Source of the DNA: Apodemus sylvaticus
Taxonomy: Eukaryota > Chordata > Mammalia > Rodentia > Muridae
Length of the DNA stretch: 64,000 nucleotides
Assembly: GCF_947179515.1 (NCBI RefSeq)
Contig: NC_067472.1
Span: 108,922,506-108,986,505, forward strand
Direction of reading: 5' to 3'
In this document: one piece after another, positions 24,481-34,989 of the stretch
How positions within the stretch are numbered: position 1 is the stretch's first letter
How the letters are laid out: every line of letters begins with the position of its first letter
Program-made: the position numbers and the translations under genes
The notes under the pieces: generated by a model
Databases searched by the model: none
The model's input: only the letters and a program-made list of their open reading frames with translations
What the model was told of the DNA's origin: nothing

Positions 24481-24951
24481 TGAAAAAATTAAAGTTACAT
24501 CTTTTTATTTTAGAAAGCGCAACAGTTGGGAAAGGAAAATGCTACTGTCAGCATGTCTATGGTACTTTTTGATTAAGTTTTCCTGTGTGCCATTCAGTTA
24601 ATTCTTATAAATTTTAACCATGACATCATTCCCACTCTGTAAGTGAGAAACCTGAGGTCAATATCGAGGGAAGTGAATAGCCTTTTGCTTCCCCTTATTT
24701 CCTGAATGATTGTGAGCCACTCTTCTAACCTATTCCTCAGCAAAACTGGTGAAAGTTATTAAAAAAACAAAAGAAAACCACCATTAAGGTCTCTGGAACC
24801 AGTTCTAAGAGTGCACAGCAAACAAAGAAAAATCTAGTTAAAACAATCCACCAAAAATTATTATACATGAAGGAGCCTATAGTGTTTGCATCAGAGATCA
24901 CTCCTGTTTACCCTTCCTCACAGCTTAGTATGACACAAACTCTACGTGGAC

Positions 24952-25122
24952 CACTGTTCTCAACCTTCCCAACATTGAGACCCTTTAATATAGTTCCTAA
25001 TATTGTGGTGTGCCCACACCCATAAAATAATTTTGTTATAACTGTAAATTTGCTACTGTTATAAGTCACAGTATAACTATATGATATGCAGGAGATGCAA
25101 ACCCACAGGTTGAGAGCCACTG
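24952..25122 (-). mobile_element. SPIN-like hAT relic
   Basis: Ends cactgttctcaacc and gttgagagccactg form the terminal inverted repeats, and the interior keeps ataaaataattttgttataa. The flanking octamers acgtggac (24,944-24,951) and acctagac (25,123-25,130) agree at 6 of 8 positions, consistent with a decayed target-site duplication. 171 bp, non-coding. Confidence 0.82.
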
Positions 25123-25829
25123 ACCTAGACTGATACATGCCTGTTTGCCCCATAGGTCCAGTTCATGAACTCCAGGCCAGAAGAGGCATACCCAGGAGGC
25201 CTGGAGCTACTGTTCCCCTCAGCACTCAGTTTCTAAACAAGGAAGTTATTCAGAGTCATCAATATATTTGCCTGGAGCACTAGAACCCTGGCTCCAAGAT
25301 CTTGTCTCTGCAGAGGCACAGGCCATAGAACATCAGTCCAAATCTGTACTAAAGGTCATGACTTGCAGTGGTGTGTGGGAAAGGTCACGCAGAAGAGTGC
25401 TTTCCAGAAGGGAAGTGACTGCAGCAATAATGCAGCAATAAGCAAGGGAGACTGGCAGATTCACGGAGGACAAGCTAAACTGTAGATTAGAGTGCTGGAG
25501 AGAAACAGGGAAAGCTTGCTGAGAACAGTTCTCCTGAGGTCAGAACAAATTTGCATGCTGACCATGAGAATGATCCCCATATAAGAGCCTGTATTTGATC
25601 AAATCATCTTATGATGCAATTTATGGCCTATGACTTTGCTGAAAATTCTAAAGCAAGGAGCTTGTGGTCAGGGGAAGAGACAACCAAAGAAAGCCTGCCC
25701 AAGTTAGTAAGTGCACGGTGTGTGTATTGTGGACATGTTCAAGGCTGCGCTCCTGACAACACAGTCTTCACACTGCTGGGCAGGAGTAATAGGGGAGTGA
25801 CGGTGGTGGTAAACAATCTCACATCTCTA

Positions 25830-26560
25830 GAATATGTAAAAGAATCCCTACAACAAAAGAACAAACAACACAATTCCAAAAAGGTCAAAGGCCTTAGATA
25901 TACACATATTCAATACAGGTGGGAAAAGATACTCACTCTTCTTAGTAATTACGATAATGAAATTAAAGCCAGAACAAGATACTATGCCACACACAAGGAG
26001 AGCTATAATCAAAGAGACTGAAAATAACACATGTAGGTAAGGATACAACGAAACTGGAGCCCCCTTAGGGTGCTGATGGCCACCTCGGAAAATACTGTGA
26101 CAGGTTTTGAAATGTTGGAAAGTTACCAAATCTTAGAGAATTGAATTTCCTGGGGCTTTTATTAGATATGAAATACCAAAAAAAGTTGCACTAACCTTTT
26201 CTTAGCAGTATTCATACACTCCCCAAGTAGAAAACAACACAAATGTTCATTAGATGATGGGTGGATACACACCACGTAGGCACCTGCACACTAGAATACG
26301 GACTGGATATAAATACGGAAGTACTGATACGCATGCACCACAGCACCGGAGAGCCTCGAAGACTACAACAGATCAAATACTCCAGGAGAAGCAAATCCAT
26401 GTAAAGTAGATTAGTGGGAGTTACAAAGTGGGGAAAAGCTGCTAGTGAGGTCCGGGTTTGTTCTGAGGTGATGAAAACGTTCTCGTCCTAAAACATGGCA
26501 ACTGACTGGAAAACTCCAACACACCAAAAGCCAAGAGGCTAAAAACCCCGGGGCTGTATC
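25830..26560 (+). mobile_element. Ancient L1M ORF2/3' fragment
   Basis: Text such as gaaattaaagccagaacaag, agctataatcaaagagactg and the 26,400-26,520 tail aligns by eye with an old L1 C-terminal region in the plus orientation. It is heavily diverged and intronic. Confidence 0.55.
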
Positions 26561-26599
26561 TTTGAGTAATTTAATGGTATGTGAAGCATGTCTCAGAAA

Positions 26600-26770
26600 G
26601 CACTCTCACTGTTTTACAGACAGGTCTCATCTCACGCCCCTCAGGACACCCTCAGGATATAGTGAGGATGACTCTAAACTCTGGTCCTTCTGCGTCCGCC
26701 TGGACTGAGCCCAGTGCTCTGTGTGTGCTGAACACTCAGTTCTCCCAACTGAGCTACCTTCCTAGTCACA
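26600..26770 (-). mobile_element. B4-like SINE
   Basis: tgctgaacactcagttctcc then caactgagctacc; reverse, diverged. Confidence 0.45.
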
Positions 26771-26989
26771 ACAAAACATTCTTTTAAAACCAGACACACA
26801 ATAAAACTCCTGTTCTCCTCCTTCCTAACGCCATCCATCTTTATCCTCTATAATCCATCCACAGGCAGCGCTCTGTGTTTACTTGGAGCCCGATAAAAGC
26901 CCCCAGGAAACTCCATTCTCTAAGCTTTCTTTCCCTGGAACACCTTCTCCAAAGCACAGTCAATTCACATGTTCACTTAAGAACTTTAA

Positions 26990-27185
26990 GAATTGTTTAT
27001 TTTTCATGTATGTATGTGTGTGTGAGAAGACTATGTATACCACAAACATGCAGACAACCCTAAAGGCCAGAAGTTGAAGCTGGAGTTACAGGAAGTTGTG
27101 AGCTGCCATGTGGGTACTGGAACTAAATCCGGGTCTTCTGCAAGATGACTACCGGCTCTTAACTGAGGAGCCATCTCTTCAGGCC
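26990..27185 (-). mobile_element. B3-like SINE
   Basis: gttgtgagctgccatgtggg and aactgaggagccatctcttc; reverse copy. Confidence 0.75.
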
Positions 27186-27345
27186 CTCAAGCTTTTTCTA
27201 TCTACTTAATCATCACTGACGTAATTTTGCTTGCGATCCCTATCACCTATAATTGGTAACAATGGCATCTCAACTGTACATAGTTTTATCTCATTCTCTG
27301 CCCATTGCCTCTAATTTATGCCATCTCTTTTATATCTTTTTTTTT

Positions 27346-27504
27346 TTAGGGACTATCTCAGAAGTTGTTTCCAGGGCTTTCGCTTGTCAATTAGCACACA
27401 TTTGATACCATCTCTGTTCAGGATGTCGTGTTAAGTGTTGCACAGGATGTGATGCTGCAGTTGAGGCTCTGGTCGGTAAGTTAGGACGTGATAAAGGTGG
27501 AGTC
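27346..27504 (+). repeat. Perfect 159-bp inverted repeat, left arm
   Basis: Exact reverse complement of 28,033-28,191, base for base with no gap or mismatch when I compared all 159 positions. It is not a recognisable SINE, LINE or LTR. It starts at a T-run plus AG and contains GGTCG|gtaagtt, so on this strand it looks like an exon with acceptor and donor, but all three frames have early stops. It lies in Nars2 intron 5, about 1.8 kb from exon 5. Confidence 0.97.
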
Positions 27505-28032
27505 CAGACTTACAATGGAATTGCATCCTGATAAGTCCCTTATTAATTGGAAGTATTAAATATTGAGAAAATACATTTAATATATCTACCCCATTGAATA
27601 TTATGACTTAGCAACATACCACACTGTGGAGTTGGTGTAACAAGTATCACAGAACTGACTGGTAGCTGTGACTTGCTGCTACTGCCCAAAATCAAGAAAA
27701 AAATATTCCTACCACATATTATTAGCCTAAAGGAAGATTAAATTTCAGAATATGGTTTCTGGGCTGAGGGTTCAGTGGTAGAGGGTTTGGCATGTTTAGG
27801 GCTTTAGGTTTAATTCCCAGCACAGCAAAACCAGAGTTCTATTACTGCTGAATGCTTATCACTTTTTGCAGCTTAAAAAATCCCAGACTGCTCCATCCTT
27901 AACTGGGGTCCATCCACAGATGCTCCAGAACTGTCAAGATGAAACATAGCTTTGAATTCAGCTGGGAAGTCACTGTGACGGACCAGGAAAGAGGTACAGT
28001 TTAAGATGGATATCAGGGATGATAAAAAGCAC
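27505..28032. other. Spacer of the inverted repeat
   Basis: About 230 bp of an ancient repeat-like sequence (acttacaatggaattgcatc to gctgctactgcccaaaatca), then an ID/B4-like tRNA-derived fragment at 27,757-27,835 (ttcagtggtagagggtttgg), then unremarkable sequence. No coding potential. Confidence 0.5.
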
Positions 28033-28191
28033 GACTCCACCTTTATCACGTCCTAACTTACCGACCAGAGCCTCAACTGCAGCATCACATCCTGTGCAAC
28101 ACTTAACACGACATCCTGAACAGAGATGGTATCAAATGTGTGCTAATTGACAAGCGAAAGCCCTGGAAACAACTTCTGAGATAGTCCCTAA
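28033..28191 (-). repeat. Perfect 159-bp inverted repeat, right arm
   Basis: Reverse complement of the left arm; the two are separated by a 528-bp spacer. In the Nars2 sense direction this arm carries the same gtaagt donor-like site, with ggcttag just upstream. Homology stops sharply at both ends. No target-site duplication flanks the pair. Confidence 0.97.
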
Positions 28192-28229
28192 GCCTTACCA
28201 ACTACCCACGCCTTCATATAGGAACTAGA

Positions 28230-28400
28230 GATGACAGAAAGGAAACAAACTGAAACAGGAACTTCTGATCCCATCGCTTCCATCTCTTGAGTGTGGTATT
28301 ACAAATATTCACTGCTGCACCCTGATCATGAGATAGTAGGATTTGAACCCAAGGCTCTGGCAAGTATTCTACCAAAGGAGCTAATTTCCCTGACTACACA
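28230..28400 (-). mobile_element. B4-like SINE
   Basis: ggatttgaacccaaggctct and attctaccaaaggagctaat; reverse, diverged. Confidence 0.5.
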
Positions 28401-29212
28401 ATGGAAATTTTCTCAGTCATAAAGAACAAGATGCTATCTGCAGAAAAATAGATACAGGCAGGGCTATGACATTAAGTCTACCTTAGAAAGACAAATATCA
28501 CATTTTATCTCATTATTGGTTTCTAGATTTTATGTAAGTACATAAAACGCATATGTATATGTGATCTGAAAGCAGAAGCAAAACTGTGTAGGGGGGCAAA
28601 GGGGACAAACCAGAGAGCAGAGGGTGGGGGACATGTTGGGAAAACATGCTCAAAACTAAAATAAAGTTGAACAGAGAAAAAAACCTATTTTAGGAGAGGA
28701 ATCATTTCTTATAAAAAAATTTATTACTTTACAATTTTGGAAAATTCTTTATGTGCATACTTTTATACTCTTTTATTTTTTATCTACTTTGATTTTAGTC
28801 TTTTTCATTTTTGGGGAGTGCGGGGGTGGGGGGGACTGGCATACAAAGAAATGGTCTTCATTGTGACATTCTATAGATATGTACATATTGTAATGTTTTG
28901 TTCTTATTTACAATCTTCTCCCTACCATTCTCCTGCTCCACTGGTCCCCTTCCTGACTCTAAATAGGCCTCCCTTCCTGATTTCATTGACATATACTCTA
29001 TAAAAAAGCAAACAGAGTGCTAAGTTTAAAATCCATCCGTTCCAGCTACAGTGGAATAGCAGGAGATCAGAGCAGTGTGAACGTTGTTTAAGGATTACTA
29101 CCGACAACTTCAGGTGCTAGTCATGATCTGCAGTCCATACAACCATTATTAAATTTAAAGTAAATCTTTAAAGGAAAATATTAAGTAGCAGTAAGAGGGG
29201 AATACAGCTTAC
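28401..29212. other. Start of intron 5 next to exon 5
   Basis: AT-rich sequence with a G-rich patch at 28,814-28,838. No exon-like block is seen between exon 5 and the inverted repeat. Confidence 0.6.
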
Positions 29213-29293
29213 CTCCACTTGGAAAAGCTCTCCGGCCCCCTCACAGTCGTTGGATGTGAGTACTGGGGTATGAATGTGCACAAAGCCATTGTC
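29213..29293 (-). CDS. Nars2: Nars2 exon 5 (class II motif 1)
   Basis: 81-bp exon (27 codons, residues 172-198) with a strong acceptor ttctcttccag|GACAAT and donor GTGGAG|gtaagc; phase 0 at both ends. It encodes DNGFVHIHTPVLTSNDCEG and then AGELFQVE. The Pro in HTPVLT (Pro181) is the invariant motif 1 proline of class II synthetases, used in dimerisation. Intron 4 is about 11.9 kb. I searched the lower-coordinate sequence by eye for the next conserved block (the VSGQLHLEVMSG and FGPTFRAEN region) and did not find it, so the gene is incomplete here. The plus-strand open frame across this exon is antisense. Confidence 0.94.
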
Positions 29294-29439
29294 CTGGAAG
29301 AGAAGGAGAACTCCTCAGTAATTCTGTATGGGAAAGAATCCCAAGAACAAATGCTACGCTTCACTGTTAAAATGGCACCAGCATCTTGCCATCATGTAGC
29401 TCTCCACAACCCTCCAAATATAACCTGTCCAAAGATCGG

Positions 29440-29578
29440 GGAGGTGGGGTTTCTGTTTGTTTGCTTATGGGTGTTTGAAAGGGGTTTGCTATGGAATAGC
29501 AACGGCTGGCCTTGAATTCTTGATCCTCCTCTCTCTCAGCCTCTTGTGCTGGGATTATAGGCATATATTATCACACTT
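29440..29578 (-). mobile_element. B1F SINE
   Basis: ggctggccttgaattcttga and cttgtgctgggattataggc. It lies about 150 bp upstream of exon 5. Confidence 0.75.
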
Positions 29579-29756
29579 GGAGAGTTGAATGTTTAATTAT
29601 GCTTAGAAGCATACAAAAAATTCATGTATGTAACAGACTTAGATGTGCCTTGTCTAACTACTTCATCAAAGCTAGGCAATCCCTAGCCCAGAGAGATAAC
29701 TAGTCAGCAGCTAGGCCAGGGATGATAGGACGATGGAACTCAAGCTCTTCAACGTG

Positions 29757-29835
<79 letters not shown>

Positions 29836-29843
29836 ACACACAC
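29757..29843 (+). repeat. (CT)n-(CA)n compound microsatellite
   Basis: About 24 bp of CT followed by about 60 bp of CA with one TA interruption. Intron 4, about 460 bp upstream of exon 5 in the sense direction. Confidence 0.95.
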
Positions 29844-31489
29844 TTCTGCTTACTCCTGATATAATAAAGATGATCTAAGGAACACACTTTCACCCAAGGC
29901 TATTGTGGAACGACATTGCCCACACTGCTAACTGAATGCAAAATGAATGACATGAAGTTATCTTGAAATGAAACCTCAGCAGTAATAAACCATCCAAAAG
30001 GAGAAAATAATGGCTGAAAACTAGGGACCAAAGAAGTAAACAGGAAGAGGGAGGAAGAATCTAGCAAGCTCTGTCATTCAATCGATGGTACAATGCACAC
30101 TGCATATGACATAGGCAGTGAGCATACTTCCGCGGCCTGAAGAACATTCTGAGGGGAGCAAGCCCATCCGTCACCGAGGCGCCCGAGTGCAGTCCTTCCC
30201 ATCAGAAGTCTGCAGCTATTTCCATTAGTGAACCACAAAAGCTGTCGCTAGCAGGACTGAAATAACCCATCAACTTCAAGGTTATGCTTCTCTCATTTTG
30301 ACTATGCATGTAGGCAAAAGGTTACCTTCAGAATGGCTGTGGCAGGATGGGAGTGCGGAGAGCTAAGAGACTTACAGTGCACAGGCAGAGCGCTACCTAC
30401 TTAGTGCACAATCTCAGCCTTGAAATCAATACAATAAATCCATGCGTCTGCATCCCTGCCAGGTCCTGCCTATCACTAGTAGAACGTAAAAACATCTTTA
30501 GGCATAATCAGAGGGAAGTATGACCCTCTCTGAATTCAAGAGTTCTGACCACAAAAGAAATCATTTAACCAACAACTTACATGGATATGGACTGGTTAAA
30601 CATCCAAGCTATAAATTAAGGCTTCCAGCACTTATTCAAAGACCCACTTAACCTGAAAGCAGTGTGCTGAAAGGTGCCGCACACGGCACACTAGAAAGGA
30701 CCAATGAAATGCAATCAATAAGATTATTGCATAAAAATTTTATTTCTTCTGAGCCAAGAATTATGGCCATGAATCATTTATTCCATGTGCGTACAGGCAA
30801 CTCTGAGCATGAGCACAGTAAACAAAGAAAGGAAGTGAAAAATCCAAAGGAAGCGAGGGTGGGAGAAGAAATGCACCGGCTAACTACAGCTGCCAGCGCC
30901 AGGGCTGGGCGCTGCCGTGTGGAGCAGCACGCAGATGTGAGGTGAATGACATGAAGCCCAAAGCCCGAACCAACAGAACACAGGCATGATTTTAATCACT
31001 AATGTCAGGCTGTCCCAGGAGGCTATCAGCTTGTTAGTTTTAACATCGCCGGCAAAGCTCACCAAAGTCCACAGCATTTCCAAAGCTATAAAGGGGAAAA
31101 TCCAAAGGAGGGGCAGTAAAAAGCACAAACAAGTCTGAAAAAGAGGAGGTGAAAGAGAGGCACTGCCTGGATGCAAAGTGAGCCGCAAGGGGAGATGGGA
31201 TGCGCTGGTGTCGGCCTCAACTGAGTGAGCAGTACGACCACAGCCCCGGTGTCTGCACAAAATCAATTTTGATATTCAAACCAAAAAATGACTTAGACTG
31301 TTATAGTATCCTAGCTTAAAATACCTTTCAAATCCCGGTTTTACTATATTAACAAATTTAGTAGGTCTGGAATTTATGAAATTTTATCATCTTTTATAAG
31401 CTTACAGTAATAAATCAAAGAAACAATATCAAATACTAGGTAATATGTAATCATTATTAATAAGTGCAACAATAGCCTTTTTGTGGATT
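29844..31489. other. Intron 4 unique stretch with a CpG-bearing core
   Basis: Repeat-poor. The segment 30,870-31,270 has more CpG than its surroundings and is open for 128 codons on the minus strand (31,266 to 30,880). No domain is recognised, so a conserved regulatory element is more likely than a gene. Confidence 0.45.
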
Positions 31490-31615
31490 TGTGAGAGACC
31501 TATTCTTACTATGGAGCCCTGGTTGAGGTGGTAATTACTAAGCATAACATCTGGCAATCCTCCTACCTCAGTGTCTTGAGTACTTGAGATACCAGCCATG
31601 AACCAACACACTTTG
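31490..31615 (-). mobile_element. Diverged B1 SINE
   Basis: tcttactatggagccctggt and caatcctcctacctcagtgt; reverse copy. Confidence 0.6.
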
Positions 31616-31724
31616 GTTCTAGTGACTTCTTGAAAATATACAATTCAAATTGTCATGTATACAAGTAGACACCACAAAATGAAACATCAGGATTGCATTT
31701 TTTAATATAATTAAAAACTTTAAA

Positions 31725-31935
31725 GTGAGAAGCTGGAGACATGGTTTAGCCAGCACATGGTTGTTCTTCCAGAGGACCTGAGTCACAGCACCCACATGGT
31801 AGTCACGATCATGTCTTCACTCTGATGCCTGGGGATCTCAAGCCCCAATCTGGCATTCACAGGCCTTAGAACGCATGCACTGCACACATATATATGCAAG
31901 CAAAACATACAGACATATCAAATACATTTTTAAAA
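31725..31935 (+). mobile_element. B3-like SINE
   Basis: ttcttccagaggacctgagt and acacatatatatgcaagcaa. Confidence 0.7.
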
Positions 31936-32241
31936 AAACTTAAAGGTAAATTTATAGCATTTAAGTATCTTGACTTTATAACTATTAACAATACTAAAAT
32001 CACTTTCAACCACATACTTAGATTTCATTTTAACTACTTTTTGTATTTCAAATTTTTATAGTTTACTCTATATTTTAAATTGTTTTCATATTTATAAAAG
32101 CTCAAAATAATAAAGAAATATACAAAAGTAGGTAAAGTTTTCTTGTCAGTGGATCAATGGACTGTCAATAGCACCATCTAGTGGCCAAAACTATATAAAG
32201 CTGTTTTAAAGCAGTTCTATTTTCTCAATCCAAGACTCACA

Positions 32242-32242
32242 C

Positions 32243-32307
<65 letters not shown>

Positions 32308-32350
32308 GAGAGAGAGACACACACACACACACACACAGACACACATACAC
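32242..32350 (+). repeat. (CT)n-(CA)n-(GA)n compound microsatellite
   Basis: CT run, then CA run, a short GA run, then CA again. Intron 4. Confidence 0.95.
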
Positions 32351-33343
32351 ATCGCAGCTGCCACCACCCTTTGTTTTTTACCTCTAGAGAGATTTTGTAT
32401 TTGTCTGGGTCAAGTACTTACTAAAAAGTCATATAAAATGTAGAAAAATTAATTTATGAGATGACATGTAAATAGGTCCTTTTACGTTCTAATGAATAAA
32501 ATTGCATACTATAATTTATTTTCCGATGCTTAATCAAAACTGCATGCCTTAAAGCTATGACGCTCTTCGGTAGTCTTCCAGAAATGAGATCTAGTGGACC
32601 TTTCCAAAAAGCATGAAGTATCCTGGTGAAGTAAACAGGACTGAAACTGCATGCATTCAGATGACCCCATGGGAAGACCACGGTGTTGTACTGCCTCTAT
32701 AAACTAGCAGAGACAGAGGAGGTGACAAGGGAGAATAACACAGGCTTTATCTGCTGGCTCAGCACTGTCCTCCCACAAATATGACCAAAATACAGAGAGA
32801 GTGGATTTGCTCTCTTATCTGAACACACCCAAAACAAACAGGAGGAAAAACATATGAAACAATGATCTTCTTATTTATTTACATCCCAAATGCTGCCCCC
32901 TCCCTCCTCACAGAGTCCCTCCCCCATCCTGAAACAATGATTTTCAAGATACTAGACATCAGGCAACAAAGTGAGTGATCTGTGGGTTTTAAGAAAGAAA
33001 GAAGGCTTACTAGGGTGAGAACCTTCCAGACACAGCTCAGGAAGGAGGAAGGAAGGTGGGCCCCAGAAGCCTTGTCAGCTGAGCTGAGGAGGAACTGTCA
33101 TGAGTCTGAAGAAACAAAGTGGCTACAGGTCCTAGGCCAGAATATCAGACAGGTGAGAAGCAGGTGGCCAGAGTGCTGCCCAGGTGTGCCAGGGACAGAA
33201 CTGATTAGTACAAGAACGGAATAAACTATGCAAAGTTGTGAGTGGAATGGTCCGCAGAGATTGGCAGGAACACGGTCGTTATTTGCTTGCTGGCTGGATG
33301 CTCACACAGCCAGAAAGAATAATGAGGAAGGCTTTGCCTCCAT
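32351..33343. other. Intron 4, no gene
   Basis: Only the 60-bp L1 scrap at 32,870-32,935 is recognisable. Confidence 0.55.
32870..32935 (-). mobile_element. Short L1 3' UTR scrap
   Basis: tatttacatcccaaatgctg followed by a CCCTCC-rich stretch is the reverse complement of the last bases of rodent L1 3' UTRs. It is only about 60 bp. Confidence 0.6.
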
Positions 33344-33551
33344 CAGTGGCCCTCAACCTGTGCTGGGCAACCACTCTGGGAGTCAAATGACCCTTTCACA
33401 AAAAACACAGATATTTACATTATAATTCACAACAGTAGCAAAATTACAGTTATGAAGTAGAAACAAAAATAATTTTATGGTTGGAGGAGGTCACCACAAC
33501 ATTAGGAATGGTATTAAAGGGTCACACCATCAGAAAGACTGAGAACCACTG
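33344..33551 (+). mobile_element. SPIN-like hAT relic
   Basis: Runs from cagtggccctcaacctgtg to ctgagaaccactg, with the interior agtagcaaaattacagttat and aaaataattttatggttgga. The flanking octamers do not match; the right flank is occupied by an L1 that starts within a few bases of the element's end, so the duplication may have been lost. Confidence 0.85.
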
Positions 33552-33554
33552 GCA

Positions 33555-34294
33555 GAGACCATAAATTCAGGAGACAGCAGGTGTTGGAGAGGGTGCGGAG
33601 AAAGAGGAACACTCCTCCACTGCTGGTGGGGTTGCAAATTGGTACAACCACTCTGGAAAGCAGTCTGGCGGTTCCTCCGAAAACTGGGCACCTCACTTCC
33701 AGAAGATCCTGCTATACCACTCCTGGGCATATACCCAGAGGATTCCCCACCATGTAATAAGGATACATGCTCTACTATGTTCATAGCAGCCCTATTTATA
33801 ATTGCCAGATGCTGGAAAGAACCCAGGTATCCCTCAACAGAAGAGTGGATACAAAAAATGTGGTATATCTACACAATGGAGTACTATTCAGCCATTAGAA
33901 ACAATGAATTCATGAAATTCTTAGGCAAATGGATGGAGCTAGAGAACATCATACTAAGTGAGGTAACCCAGACTCAAAAGGTGAATCATGGTATGCACTC
34001 ACTAATAAGTGGTTATTAACCTAGAAAACTGGAATACCCAAAACATAATCCACACATCAAATGAGATACAAGAAGAAAGCAGGAGTGGTCCCTGGTTCTG
34101 GAAAGACTCAGTGAAACAGTATTTGGCAAAACCAGAACGGGGAACTGGGAAGGGGTGGGAGGGAGGACAGGGGAAGAGAAGGGGGCTTACGGGACTTTCG
34201 GGGAGTGGGGGGGGGGCTAGAAAAGGGGAAATCATTTGAAATGTAAATAAATTATATCAAATAAAAAAAAAGACAAAAAAAAAAAAAAAAAAAA
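33555..34294 (+). mobile_element. 5'-truncated LINE-1, Mus-type 3' end
   Basis: ORF2 C-terminus (open at 33,639-34,019, with CSTMFIAALFIIARCW and ending LISGY) followed by a short 3' UTR containing a G-run and a ~30-bp A-rich tail. The 3' UTR resembles Mus-type L1Md copies and is less decayed than the other L1s here. Its truncated 5' end starts within a few bases of the end of a SPIN element. Confidence 0.85.
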
Positions 34295-34634
34295 CAAACC
34301 CTGAATTATACTGAATTATGGCTAAAAGTTGAAAAGACAATGGGCTCCTAGGTTTCCCATGTGACATGCTGAAATTTCTTGATCAGAGCTCCAAGTACCT
34401 GTCTGTCAGTCTCACCGACAGTGAGAAGACACAAGCCTGATCTACTAGTCATCACTCTGTCCCTATGCTACAGCTCAGAGTGCTGTAAACTTTTCTAGGA
34501 GGACCAATAACAAATGTGTTTGGCTCTGTAGACCACAAAACTCCTTGACCATGTTGTTATAACGGAAGAGAAGAAACTAGAAAATGTAAACAGATGAACA
34601 CAACTGTGAGCCAATAAAAGTTTATTTACAAACT

Positions 34635-34658
34635 AAAAAAAAAAAAAAAAAAAAAAAA
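34635..34658 (+). repeat. Poly(A) tract
   Basis: 24 A residues following an AATAAA-containing stretch (ccaataaaagtttatttaca). It may end an old DNA-transposon or retroposed fragment (34,400-34,634). Confidence 0.9.
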
Positions 34659-34989
34659 TAACTAGTAGTACACTGAGCACTGTTTTGAACATGATGAACC
34701 AAAAGAATTGAACTGTTTTCAAGTAACTTAATGATATACCAGAACACAGATTGAGGATTGAGAACCTTTATAAATATCCTGTACTCACAAGGTAAAATCC
34801 ACATCATCTGGTAGCAACTGAAAATCAAAAGGTATACAAAGAGGCAAAATGAAACAAATTAATAAAAACTAACTTATAAGTGAGGCATCAGACATACATA
34901 AGTTCATAATTTTAAAACCAGGCCTGTGTTCTGTATTTGAAAAGCTTCCGGTTTATGTCTGTGTACTTCTGGTTTACATTTGTGCACAG

